Below, one piece after another: positions 49,361 to 59,126 of a DNA stretch of 62,000 nucleotides. This DNA comes from Symbiodinium natans (lineage: Eukaryota; Sar; Dinophyceae; Suessiales; Symbiodiniaceae), in NCBI GenBank assembly GCA_905221605.1, contig CAJNDS010002203.1:403246-465245 (forward strand). Direction: 5' to 3'. Made by a program: the position numbers and the translations under genes. The notes beneath the pieces are model-generated. The model saw only the letters and a program-made list of their open reading frames with translations. It made no database searches and had not been told where the DNA came from. Positions within the stretch are counted from its first letter, which is position 1; each line of letters starts with the position of its first letter.

Positions 49361-50409
49361 TTTAGGGTTGTATGATCTTATCTTTTTGTTTTTGGAAGGA
49401 GGGGGGGCAGACTAGGTAGGGAGGAGTCTTCTTGGTCTAACGGAGTTCGAGTGGAAACCCTAAATCCGAACCCCTAAACCCCTCTCCCTTCCTCTATAAT
49501 TCGGCATGCTGCGGCATTTCACTGGTAACACCCTAAGCCCTAAACTCTAAAATCTAAACCCTAAACCCGAGTGGCCGTAGACATGTTCATTAACGCAGTG
49601 TTTTGAGTTTTCTACTTGGGTGTCAGGCGCCTCGGCATCTCAAAACCGAAAACCGTTCCAAACTCCAGAATCCCTAAGCCCTAAGCCTTAAACCTAAACC
49701 CTAAACCCAAAACCCAAAACCCAAAACCCTAAACCCTAAACCCTAAACCCTAAACCCTAAACCCTAAACCCTAAACCCTAAACCCTAAACCCTGACCCTA
49801 AACCCTAAACCCTAAAACCCTCCTGAACCCTCAGCCCGGCCTGACTTTCTCACACCCGTGAGGTGACCGCCGTTAGCTTCTCCGGACATCAGCAGGCCAG
49901 GGTTGTTGGGCGCGTAGGGATATCGGCCCCCCGGGGGTGGTACTTTTTAGGGTTTAGGGTGTAGGGTTTAGGGGTTTAGGGTTTTGGGTTCAGGGTTTAG
50001 GGTTTAGGGGTTTAGGGTTTAGGGTTTAGGGGTTTAGGGTTTAGGGTTTAGGGTTTAGGGTTTTGCCACATGAAGATTCGGTCCCACCCCCTAGACTGGA
50101 AGAGGAAACTAGGTCTAGGTAGGGCTGAGAACTCGAGATGCAGACCCTATGCACACACAATATGTGGACGCTCAGTTGAGGGACTGTGGGACTTGCCTCG
50201 TTCTCACCCAGTTTCTTTTAGGGCAGTCACCTATAAACCGAAACCCTATACACCCCCAACAGCCCAAAAACCCTAAAGCCCCAAACCCTAAACCCTAAAG
50301 CCCCAAACCCTAAAGCCCCAAAGCCCCACCTGAACCCTAAACCCCAAACCCTAACCTCCCAAAACCCCCCAAACCCCCCAAAGCCCCAAGCCACGAAGAC
50401 CTGGGCGAG
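49361..50409. repeat. Intron 45 after element 2: CCCTAAA and TTTAGGG arrays
   Basis: CCCTAAA array at about 49725-49815 with CCCAAAA units, TTTAGGG/TTTAGGGG mix at about 49948-50064, and CCCCAAA/CCCTAAA at 50240-50390. A GAG|GTGACC piece near 49861 reads VTAVSFSGHQQARVVG but has no clear place. Confidence 0.7.
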
Positions 50410-50463
50410 GTCTTAATCGGAGTTCAGAGCGGTTGGCTCTTCGAAGGGGCTCGGATCAACGCC
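50410..50463 (+). CDS. ABCC exon 46 (entry to NBD2)
   Basis: Eighteen codons, VLIGVQSGWLFEGARINA. GWxxEGxI is the ABCC lead into NBD2 (PPxWPxEGxIxFEN) and joins exon 47 in phase 0. GC donor (GCTTGC). The acceptor could instead be 18 bases downstream. Confidence 0.7.
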
Positions 50464-51357
50464 GCTTGCCTAGAAGTTTGCTGCTCTTTTGGGTCTTGAG
50501 TGTGTAGGGTTTAGGGTTTTTAGAGCTTTGAGGGTTTAGGGTTTAGGGCTTAAGGTTTCGGATATAAGGTTCAGGGTGTTTAGGGCTTTGAGGGTTTAGG
50601 GTTTAAGGTTCAGGGTTAGGGCTTATGGCGTTTTGGGTTTAGGGCTTGGTGGTTTCGGGCTTAAACGTATTCGCTTGCATCACTGAAGGGGTGTAAGTAG
50701 AGGCTTTTGTGGGGAGGCGGGAAGGGGGGGGGGGAGGGCAGGCGTTTTCGTTTAAGTTTTCCTAGACCTCTAAACTTAGACTGAACCTTAAAAGCTGAAA
50801 CCCTCAACCCCAAGGCCTTTAAACCCCCCCAAACCCCCCCCCGCCCCCCCAAACCCCCAAACCACCAAAACGCCTAACCCAAAAAACCCCAAAACCCTGA
50901 CCCCCCAAAACTCACCTCCCAAAGTCAAAGAGCCCTTGAACACCCAATGCCTCCTATTCCCTAAACCCCCGATACTCCAAAACCCTAAACCCTATACCCT
51001 TAACCCTCTAAACCTGAAAACCTTAAACCCCCTACACCTCAAACCCCTTAACCCTCAACACCCTCAACCCCCTAAACCTGAAACCCGCTAGACCCTAAAC
51101 CCCAGACCCCCCCAAACCCTAGACCCTCAATCCCCAAACCCCAGGAAGCCATGCCCCTTCCTACAACCAAAGAAACGTGTAAAATACGGGACCCCTAATA
51201 GAGACTCCCAAGTAGTAGGGTTCCCTTATTCGAAGGACCCAAGAAGGTACCCCTAAGACCCTAAGCCCTAAACCCCAAACCTGAAACCCTCAACCCTAAA
51301 CCCTAAGCCCTAAACCCTAAAAACCTGAGCCAGATTCCATTAATTGGGAACTCCCAG
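50464..51357. repeat. Intron 46: degenerate TTTAGGG and C-rich CCCTAAA-like DNA
   Basis: Degenerate TTTAGGG at about 50500-50660, and C/A-rich degenerate CCCTAAA at about 50810-51165 and 51260-51330. A small family-E-like piece lies near 51180-51255. Confidence 0.65.
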
Positions 51358-51410
51358 GTAGAGAACCTGAAAGCCGGCTATGCCGATGCGGCCCGGGACG
51401 TGCTGAAGGG
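51358..51410 (+). CDS. ABCC exon 47 (start of NBD2)
   Basis: Reads VENLKAGYADAARDVLK plus two bases. Matches FENVSLRYxPxLPxVLKG, with Tyr at the A-loop position. GC donor (GCTGAA) gives phase 2 and Gly with exon 48. Confidence 0.92.
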
Positions 51411-51419
51411 GCTGAACCT

Positions 51420-51635
51420 TGGTACTTGGAGGTTCATGGTACTCACTCACCAATTATAACTGTACTTAGGGTTTAGGGCTTAGGGTTTAGGGGTTAGGCG
51501 TTAGGGGTTTAGGGAACTTATTGACCAATTCTCACTGTACTCATAACCCACTTTCAAGCCCCTTAAGTGCCCTAACATGGCGAGTACAGTTAGAAGTACA
51601 GTTATAATTGGTTAAATACCCCGAACCTTGGTAGC
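51420..51635. mobile_element. Family-B-like hairpin with TTTAGGG insertion
   Basis: Left TACTTGGAGGTTCATGG, and CCAATTATAACTGTACTT mirrored by AAGTACAGTTATAATTGG near 51590-51610. A degenerate TTTAGGG run lies at about 51468-51512. It begins ten bases past exon 47. Confidence 0.6.
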
Positions 51636-51699
51636 CCTGTGCCTTGCCCATTTGCCCCTTTCTGTAAGGGTGCCCGGTTGTAAAGCTGATACAAACTCT

Positions 51700-51792
51700 A
51701 TAGGCCCTAAACCCTAAACCCTAAACCCTAAACCCTACACCCTAAACCCTAAACCCTAAACCCTAAACCCTAAACCCTAAACCCTAAACCCT
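51700..51792. repeat. CCCTAAA array in intron 47
   Basis: About thirteen units with one CCCTACA variant. Confidence 0.9.
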
Positions 51793-51832
51793 CATCCGCA
51801 GCCCTTGTCATGGTTTGCTGGCGGCTCCCAAG

Positions 51833-51860
51833 GAACCTGACCTTCGAGCCCAGGTCCAAG
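51833..51860 (+). CDS. ABCC exon 48 (NBD2, 28-nt micro-exon)
   Basis: One base plus nine codons, NLTFEPRSK. Exons 47-48-49 then read VLKG-NLTFEPRSK-RQVGIVG, very close to family VLKxLxFxIxPGEKVGIVG, with phases joining exactly. GC donor (GCTGGG). Confidence 0.82.
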
Positions 51861-52599
51861 GCTGGGGCATTAGGTTTAGGGTTTAGGGTTTAGGGTTTAG
51901 GGTTTAGGGTTTAGGGTTTAGGGTTTAGGGTTTAGGGTTTAGGGTTTAGGGTTTAGGGTTTAGCGGCTAGTGGTCGTTCAGGGTTGTTAATAGGGCTTTG
52001 AAGGTCTTTGGGGATGTTGAGGGGCTGTTAGGGTTTTTGCGGGTCTTTAAAGGGTTTTTCGTGGTTTTTTGTTTACGGTCTTTAGGGCATAGGGTTTTTG
52101 TTAGGGCCTTTGTGGGTTGTAGTTGTTTTAGGAGCGTTTTGGTGTCTGTATTGTAATTTATTAGTGTTTAAGGTTTAGGGTTTAGGGTTTCGGGTTTGGG
52201 GTTTCGGGTATTGTTTAAGGGTTATTTGGGGTTTCAGGGCTGCAGGGCTTGAGGGTCTGTAGAGTCCAGGGCTTTAGTGTTTTGCTCAAGTCCAAGAATG
52301 TGGGGTCCAAAACCCGAAGCCCTAAGCGCAACCATCTGCAGAGTCCCTGTAGAGGGTTGCAGCGATCGCTACTGCATATCTCGCCTTTGTTATTGGCAGG
52401 GCGTTTTCTGGGAATACAGAGCCATGAGCTCTCTAAACCTTGAGCTTCAAGCCTTAATGTACCTACTTAGATCTCTCATTGTAAATCGTTTCTTGGGTGT
52501 CCCGTATATTGTTTGTAGAATGTAGTATCGAATTCGGTACCCCGAAGAAGGAACTACAAGTCGTAAATATCCCCCTCGTTTTTTGGACCCTATAATAAG
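51861..52599. repeat. Intron 48: TTTAGGG array and unique DNA
   Basis: A perfect TTTAGGG array lies at about 51873-51962, then T/G-rich degenerate sequence to about 52260. The rest is unique. No coding sequence seen. Confidence 0.7.
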
Positions 52600-52633
52600 C
52601 GTCAGGTCGGCATTGTGGGCACCACAGGGTGTG
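52600..52633 (+). CDS. ABCC exon 49 (NBD2 Walker A, first half)
   Basis: Reads RQVGIVGTTGC plus one base. Walker A is broken by the intron: GTTGC-G here and KSS in exon 50. The GC donor (GCAGCT) is required. Reading through gives GTTGCGSLLQ without the catalytic Lys. Confidence 0.9.
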
Positions 52634-53717
52634 GCAGCTTGCTGCAGAAGCGGACGAGTCTTTCCGGCTTGCCAGGGGTTCGGGCCTAGAGGTTTAGCGA
52701 CTATGGAGTGTTAGGGTTTGGGTTCGGGGTTTCAGGTTAATGGTTTGGTTTAGGGTTTAGGGTTTAGGTTGTCGTGCTAAATGCTGTTTGTTCTGGTCGT
52801 GGTTTTCTCTGTGTTTCATTGCTGTTGATAGAGTTCTGACTTCTTGATCGTTGTCCGTGTTGCCTCCCTCTGGCTCGTTGTTGTTGACTGCTGCTTTGCT
52901 AAACCATGTGTCTTGCGGCATTCGTCATTTGGCCTGCTGCATTGAATATCCTGACGTGCTTCATTTTTCAGCTTCCAGTATTCACATTCCACTTTTTTCG
53001 TTCTGCCGGAGGAAGAGGAAGATGATGCAAATTATAGGGAGGCAAGATCCAACAACGGGAATGCCTTGGCAACCGCTTGAAAAGACTTTATTGCATCTGA
53101 GCATTGCGGCGAACTGCCCTAGTTCGGGATGCTTACCCTTATACGAACAGGCCTTGATAGGGATTATAGTCGGGCTAGTATAACGGGGAACATCCCAACT
53201 CCAAACCCTAAACCCCAAACCCTAAACCCTAAACCCTAAACTCTGTCAGTATAAGGGGGAACATCCCAACCCTAACCATAAAACCTAAACCCTAAACCCT
53301 GTTAGTATAAGGGCGGAACATCCCAAGCCCTAGCTGTTGAGACATGGCAGCGCATCATGCCACACATTTTCAACTTGTTTGCCCAAGGATCCCTGGCTGG
53401 GTTCAAGGGGATTTAGGGTTTAGGGTTTAGGGTTTTGGGGTTTGGGGTTTAGGGTTTAGGGTTTAGGGTTTAGGGTTTACTTGAACCCGGCAAGGGGGAC
53501 TCCAAAAGTATCACATGTAAATGTAGGAAGTCGGCTTCCAGGGAGAAACACTGCTTCTTCGTTCACCTCCTTCCGTTTTGATGGCTTCCCACGGCGTTTT
53601 TTTGTGGATAATTTACAACCTAAACCATAATTAAACCCTAAACCCTAAACCCTAAACCCTAGCCCTAAACCCTAAACCCCTAAACCCAAGACCCGAAACC
53701 CTAACGTGGGTGCCCAG
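52634..53717. repeat. Intron 49: family-A arms among CCCTAAA units
   Basis: A diverged family-A element lies at about 53124-53192. Two solo right arms (AGTATAAGGGGGAACATCCC and AGTATAAGGGCGGAACATCC) follow at about 53246-53270 and 53303-53327, each after CCCTAAA units. TTTAGGG at 53410-53480, CCCTAAA at 53635-53700. Confidence 0.75.
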
Positions 53718-53764
53718 GCAAGTCCAGCTTCCTGCTGGTTCTTCTACGAGTCTTAGAGCCCCGG
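53718..53764 (+). CDS. ABCC exon 50 (NBD2 Walker A, second half)
   Basis: Completes Gly, then KSSFLLVLLRVLEPR, the Walker A Lys-Ser and the following helix (GKSSLxxALFRLVEP). GC donor (GCAGGA) in phase 0. The usual SSGR after EP is shortened. Confidence 0.9.
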
Positions 53765-54534
53765 GCAGGAAGAGCCCATTGCCTGCACGATGTTTGGGGG
53801 AGGAGGGTTTAGGGTTTAGGGTTTAGGGTTTAGGGTTTAGGGTTTAGGGTTTAGGGTTTAGGGTTTAGGGTTTAGGCCTGGGGGTCAGGTTACAGGTTTG
53901 GGGGTCAGGTTACAGGTTTGGGGTGCAGGGGTTTGGGGCTTCGAGTGCATAAGGTTTAGATTTTTGGTTTAAGGTTTGGGTTTAGGTTTGAGTCTAGGTT
54001 CTAAGGTTTTTTGGTCTAGGGCTGAGGGTTCTGTGGGGCAAGAGCCCACGAGAAAGTCGAACATCATCTAAACCCCGTCTGAAACACCAGGAACCTGAAT
54101 TCTGTCCTTAAAGAAATACCTCCTCCAAGTCCTGAACCCGAAGCCCTAAACTTCAAACCTTAGACCCTAGACCCCAGACCCTTAACCCGAAAGGGGCAGG
54201 CTTCCAACAGATGAGGGATGTCAGCGTAGAAGGAAGATGGTAAGCTCCAAAGCCTCTGAACCCATGCGGCGCAGAACGACAACAACTGGTAGTACAAAAC
54301 CCCTCAAAGCCCAACGGTAAACCTCCTTCCCCCAAGCGAACTAAGCACCTGAAACAATTTCTGCGCCCCAAAATCCTAACAAACTCAAAGCCCTAACCCG
54401 AATGCCCCCAACAGCCGTCCGAGTCCAACCCCCTAAACCCTAAACCCTAAACCCTAAACCCTAAACCCTAAACCCTAAGCCCTAAGCCCTAAGCCCTAAA
54501 CCCTAAACCCTAAACCTAAACCCTAAACCCTAAG
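53765..54534. repeat. Intron 50: TTTAGGG array, small tandem repeat, CCCTAAA array
   Basis: TTTAGGG at about 53806-53875, two copies of a 22-base GGGGGTCAGGTTACAGGTTT unit at about 53880-53925. CCCTAAA with CCCTAAG units at about 54430-54533, whose last unit supplies the acceptor CCCTAAG|G. Confidence 0.8.
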
Positions 54535-54615
54535 GTGCTCATCAACGGGGTGGACACTCGGGACATTGGCCTGGCGACCCTTAGATCGGCGATGGGGCTC
54601 GTGCCCCAAGATCCA
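54535..54615 (+). CDS. ABCC exon 51 (NBD2 to Q-loop)
   Basis: Reads VLINGVDTRDIGLATLRSAM then GLVPQDP. Matches IxIDGVDIxxIGLxxLRSxIxIIPQDP; Q is the NBD2 Q-loop. Donor GC (GCACCT) in phase 0, or GT (GTAGCC) eight bases on. Confidence 0.95.
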
Positions 54616-55303
54616 GCACCTTGGTAGCCCAGTGGTACCCTTTTACACTTTTTTGGCTCAAGGTTGTAGAGTTTAGGGTTTAGGGTTTAGGGTTTAGGGT
54701 TTAGGGTTTAGGGTTTAGGGTTTAGGGTTTAGGGTTTAGGGTTTAGGGTTTAGGGTTTAGGGTTTCCTTATAAAGTACCCAACCCCAAAAAAGGGGTGCC
54801 CTTATTGGAATACGGTTACTGGGCTACCAGGGCACCCAGGCAGCGATTGTCAGCTCTGGGCTTCCATGGCATTATCGGGTTTCAGCGTTTAGGGGTTCAG
54901 GGTTTAGGGTGTCAGGGTGTCGGGGTGTCAGGGTTTCAGCATTTCGGGTATGAGGTTCAGGGGCAGGCTTGGCCTTTAAGGGTTTGGGGATTAGGGTTTA
55001 CCTGCCCTCGCCATGAAGGCCTGAGAGGACCCAATCGGGGTGCTCCGGGTGGGGTTCAGGGTTTAGGACTTAAGGCTTAAGGGTTTAGGGTTTAGGGTCT
55101 AAACCCTAAGCTATAAGGTTGAGGGGCTGTAGGGTGTTTTGGGGGGTACTTGGGTTTAGGGCTTGATGGGGGGGGGGTTTGTTGGGGGGTATGGAGCATA
55201 CATAGGGCACGAAGCGCCGATGCCCATCTTTCTTAGAGCTTCGAACCCCTTCAAAGCCTCGAAGCCCGAAAAGCTTGAGAGTTCGAAGCTCTAAGGTTGC
55301 AAC

Positions 55304-55440
55304 AATGGCCCCTTGGTGTGGCCCCTTACCCTTGTTTAGCGTGATCCGAAGTATGGGCCCTTATGATGCATCGTGTCAGCAAGGGTTTTAGAACAAGGGG
55401 CCCAGATGAAGGGGCCCATACTTGGAACCTTAAACATGCC
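55304..55440. mobile_element. Family-C repeat (diverged copy)
   Basis: Contains CAATGGCCCCTTGG, GGCCCCTTACCCTTGTTTAG and CCGAAGTATGGGCCCTTAT, related to 10648-10769, and ends AAGGGGCCCATACTTGG. Confidence 0.6.
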
Positions 55441-55684
55441 CTGCCGAGGTAATGTTCTCTGGCACCTTGAGCAGCTTGCCTCCAAAGGGTTTCGGATTTT
55501 GGGTTTCGTCGGGTGGGTAGCGGCGGCTCGTTTCACGTGAGCCTCGAGCATACACCCCTGAGATGTGACGGACGTTCGACGCAGAGGCCAACTCCCAAGT
55601 TCGATATCAGGAAAGACGACCTTCCGGTTGCTTCTTGTTGCAGGGCTTGGAACCCAGCCACTTCTGTGCCCAAGCAGTTGCAAT

Positions 55685-56150
55685 TCCCTATGAAACCCTA
55701 TGAAAACCCTGCAAACCCCAAAAACCCAATGAAAACCGTATGAAAACCCAAAAAACCCTTTGAAAACCCCATAAACCCGATGAACTCCCGATAAACCCTT
55801 TACACCCTATGAAAAGCCTGCAAACCCTATGAAAACCCTGTAAACCCGAGAAAGCCTTATAAAGCCCTAGAAGCCCGAAAAACCCTATAAACACTATCGA
55901 AACACTATGAAAACCATTGAATACCCTCTGAAAACCCTATGAAACCCGTATGAAAACCCTATAAACCCTATAAAACACTATGAGAAGCCTTTCAACCGGA
56001 TACAAACCCTATAAAACCCTTTAAATCCCTATGAGACCCTATAACCCCCTTTAAGCACTATAACCTAAACCCTAAACCGTAAAACCCTATAATTAGCCCT
56101 ATAAACCCTGTAAACCCTATGCACCCTATACACCCTATAAACCCTATAAC
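55685..56150. repeat. Degenerate ATGAAAACCC / CTATAAACCC repeat block
   Basis: Short words such as CCCTATGAAAACC and CCCTATAAACC recur irregularly over about 465 bases, ending in CCCTATA units. Looks like decayed telomere-like DNA with a longer monomer. Confidence 0.75.
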
Positions 56151-56156
56151 ACTAAG

Positions 56157-56206
56157 GGCACAACTTGGACCCCTTCGAGCAGTACTCCGAAGGGCGGATC
56201 GTCCAG
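56157..56206 (+). CDS. ABCC exon 53 (NBD2, NLDPF motif)
   Basis: Reads HNLDPFEQYSEGRIVQ, the ABCC NBD2 hallmark NLDPFxxYSDxxIxxAL. GC donor (GCCGAG), phase 0. Confidence 0.95.
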
Positions 56207-57344
56207 GCCGAGCCCTTCCGCGCGCAGCCCTCTGAGCCTAACCGCGCGGTTTAGGGTTTAGGGTTTAGGGTATAGGGTTTAGGGCTTGCGGTCTAGCCTA
56301 ATACAATATGGGCCCTTCTCAACACGGGGACCATCTCAAAAACGGGCACCACATGTACAGGCCTTTGGGCTCGGGTGCTCAGACTCTTGCAGAGGAAACG
56401 AGCCCATATGCTCTCCCAATTTAGGGCCCTCCTTAGCTGCAGTTTTTTTTGGGTTTAGGGTTTAGGGTTTAGGGTTTAGGGTTTGGGGTTTAGGGTTTAG
56501 GGTTTAGGGTTTAGGGTTTAGGGTTTAGGGTACTACTTAAGGGTAGTTGCCACTAAACTGTTGGTAAAGAGAGTCCCAGGTAGTTGAGTGGGCCTTGAAA
56601 GGCCATCCCATGAAGCTACAGATTGGGTTAGGTTGTGGCGGGGGGTTTGTTTAGGGTTTGGGGTTTGGGGTTTGGGGTTTGGGGTTTAGGGTTTAGGGTT
56701 TAGGGTTTGGGGTTTAGGGTTTAGGGTTTAGGGTTTAGGGTTTAGGGTTTAGGGTTTAGGGAGGGGGAGGAGGGATCCTCTACCACTCCACCCAACCCGA
56801 AGCACGCCAAAAGCGGCAGGCTGCTGTGGCATGTTCCACAAGGGGCCAACAGTGGAACGCACAATATCTTGCGTATTGTCTGCGGCGCTTTAATTGCCGT
56901 CGCGCTTGCGTGTGGGCGTGGTGCACGAGCGCAGGAAAGTGGGCGAACACCAGCTGAAGCAGAGCACAGAAAGAGATGTGATGCAGAACGGTTGCTGAAG
57001 TGAAACGGATACGGAAGCCTTTGGGACAAGGGGTACGTCTATACAGCTACACAAAGAGTGCTGCACCGCCCACTTTGTCGAGATGAGGGGCTGCGCTTAA
57101 CCTCATAACCTCATAGACCCAAGCCCGAGCCCTGAACCATTTCTTACCAACAAAAAACTCTTAAAGCCAGGGCTTAGGGTTTTTGGCTTTGCCAACCCTA
57201 AACCCTAAACCCTAAACCCTAAACCCTAAACCCTAAACCCTAAACCCTAAACCCTAAACCCTAAACCCTAAACCCTAAACCCTAAACCCTAAACCCTAAA
57301 CCCCCCAAAAACCCTGTTAGGGTTTCAGCGATCCTCCCTGTCAG
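56207..57344. repeat. Intron 53: TTTAGGG and CCCTAAA arrays
   Basis: TTTAGGG at about 56247-56285, 56455-56530 and 56645-56760 (several TTTGGGG units), and a perfect CCCTAAA array at about 57190-57302. The unique part 56770-57110 shows no recognised protein. Confidence 0.75.
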
Positions 57345-57420
57345 GCCTTACATGTGGCTGGACTCCAGGATCTGCTGGAGTCCTTCCCAATGAAGCTGGA
57401 CCACCAGATCAACGAAGAAG
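57345..57420 (+). CDS. ABCC exon 54 (NBD2 helical subdomain)
   Basis: Reads ALHVAGLQDLLESFPMKLDH then QINEE. Matches ALxxxGLxDxVxSLPxGLDxxVxEGG. Donor GTGGGG, phase 1. Confidence 0.93.
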
Positions 57421-58140
57421 GTGGGGAGTCAGCCCATGCGTTCATGATGTTTAGGGTTCAGGGTTCAGGGAGGGTTTAGGGTTTGGGGTTTGGGGTTTAG
57501 GGTTTAGGGTTTAGGGTTTAGGGTTGGAGGCATTTAGGGTTTGGGGCGTTTAGGGTTCAGGGTTTTGGGGATATTAGGCTTTGAGGGTTCCTGATGCTTA
57601 GAGTTTAGGCTTAGGGTTTGAGGCTTCCAGGGTTTAGGGTGTAGGGATACGAGACTTCTAGGACTTTGGGTTTGTAGGATTCTGGCTTTAGGGGTTTAAG
57701 ATTTGAGTGTTGTAAGGTGTTTGGCTTTATGGCTTAGCCTCATGGATTTAAGGGTTGAGGATTTGAGGGTTTCGGGTTTAGGATGTAGGGTGTTTAGGGT
57801 ATTGAGGCCAGCAACAATGAACACCTGCTCTCTGCAGCATCAAATGTGAAGCAAAACCATGCCCAGACGCTAGCAAGCCCCGAAGTGCTAAGCCGCGCAC
57901 AGCGTGCAAGGTTCAGCGTTTAGGGCTAACCCTAAACCCTAAACCCTAAACCCTTACGGCCGAATCCCTTGCATGTTGAAGCACCCAAAGGATTGGGGGC
58001 TTATAGGGCTTAGGAGGACGTTTAGGGTTCAGGTTTAAGTTAGGGTTTAGGTTTTTGGGTTTAGGATTGAGGGTTTAGGGTTTAGGGTTTGGGGGTTAGG
58101 GTTTAGGGCGGAGATGCCTCTGTGTCCCCTGGATCTTCAG
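57421..58140. repeat. Intron 54: degenerate TTTAGGG
   Basis: TTTAGGG runs at about 57475-57530 and 58070-58110 with degenerate copies between. No coding sequence seen. Confidence 0.7.
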
Positions 58141-58213
58141 GAAGCAACCTGAGCTTCGGACAGCGCCAGCTTGTCTGCTTGGCCCGGATGGTCTTGCGGC
58201 AGCCGGCCGTTCT
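58141..58213 (+). CDS. ABCC exon 55 (NBD2 signature LSFGQ)
   Basis: Reads SNLSFGQRQLVCLARMVLRQ then PAV. LSFGQ is an ABC signature variant seen in ABCC NBD2 (LSxGQRQL). GC donor (GCCGCG) splits the Leu codon. Confidence 0.96.
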
Positions 58214-58605
58214 GCCGCGTGGCATTCACAAAGACTCTGGGGGGCGAGATCTTGTCAACACGCCCCTAAACCCTAAACCCTAAACCCTAAACCCTAAACC
58301 CTAAACCCTAAACCCTTGCAAGGGTAGAGACCCTAAACCCCTCAGGCCCGAAAACCTCAAACTTCAAACATCTAAGACCCTAGGACGACCCTGAGACTCT
58401 TACACCCTAAGACCTAACCCCCAGACCGTAGACCCTAAACCCTAAACGCTCTGCGTTTAGGGTCTGAGTGGTCAGTGGTGGGAGAGGCTTAGGGCTTAGG
58501 AGTTAGGGCTTGGGGCTCAGGGCTGAGGGCTACCCGAAACCCTAAACCCGAAACCCTAAACCCTAAACCCTTAGAGCTTCGGGCTTAGAGGGTTTAGCTA
58601 CCCAG
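58214..58605. repeat. Intron 55: CCCTAAA array
   Basis: CCCTAAA array at about 58265-58315, mixed units at 58425-58575. No coding sequence seen. Confidence 0.75.
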
Positions 58606-58660
58606 GCTGCTGGACGAAGCCACCTCTGCAATTGATCCAAGTACGCAGGAGAAAGTCCAG
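58606..58660 (+). CDS. ABCC exon 56 (NBD2 Walker B)
   Basis: Reads LLDEATSAIDPSTQEKVQ. With the split Leu this gives LLLDEATSAID: Walker B with the catalytic Glu and the D-loop, so NBD2 is the likely hydrolytic site. GA donor (GACTGC). Confidence 0.96.
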
Positions 58661-59101
58661 GACTGCCAGCTATGCAGGGGGGCCAGGGTTTAGGGTTTAG
58701 GGTTTAGGGTTTGTTCCGACCAGTGCTTGAGCACGGCAGGTGCATGCTTACAAGGATCACGTCTTGCGGTCCAAACCCTTTCCCCGCTTGACACTCGAAA
58801 TCATAAACCCTGAGCCCTGACACCCAAACACTCAAGAAGTCATCACTGCACTGAGCCTGGCAGCCGTGCCCTAGACCCCCAAACCCTGAACCCTAAACCC
58901 CTAAATCCTGAAGCCCCTGACCTCTTACGCCCGCCCTAGGTCCTGCAACCTGCTGCATCCTAAAATCGCTGGGATCCAAACCCCAAGCGTCGGTTAGGGG
59001 TTTAGGGTTTGGGGTTTAGGGTTTAGGATTTATTGTTTAGGGTTTCGGGTTTAGCCCTAAACCCTGAATCCTACACCCCTTATCCTTCCCCTACACGACA
59101 G
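58661..59101. repeat. Intron 56: short telomere-like runs
   Basis: TTTAGGG at about 58685-58715 and 58995-59045. Otherwise unique sequence. Confidence 0.65.
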
Positions 59102-59126
59102 GCGACGATCAACTCAGCGTTTCCAA
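59102..59126 (+). CDS. ABCC exon 57 (NBD2, 25-nt micro-exon)
   Basis: Eight codons plus one base, ATINSAFP. Fits IQxTIRxxFxDCT before the H-loop. Acceptor ACAG|G, donor GTGCCT, phase 1. Smallest exon in the model. Confidence 0.8.

Larger units (their letters stand above)
54616..56156. repeat. Intron(s) 51: TTTAGGG array, family-C element, ATGAAAACCC-like repeats, one missing exon
   Basis: TTTAGGG array at about 54669-54765, family-C element at 55304-55440, degenerate ATGAAAACCCTATAAACC repeats at about 55685-56150. A short exon for the FSGTVR-like segment must lie here. The best candidate, about 55026-55047 (RTQSGCS), lacks a clean donor. Confidence 0.65.

Noticed and set aside
56742-57029. 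95-codon minus-strand frame with Ser/Ala/Pro-rich sequence
   Set aside because: Composition-driven, begins and ends in telomere-like DNA, no family match.
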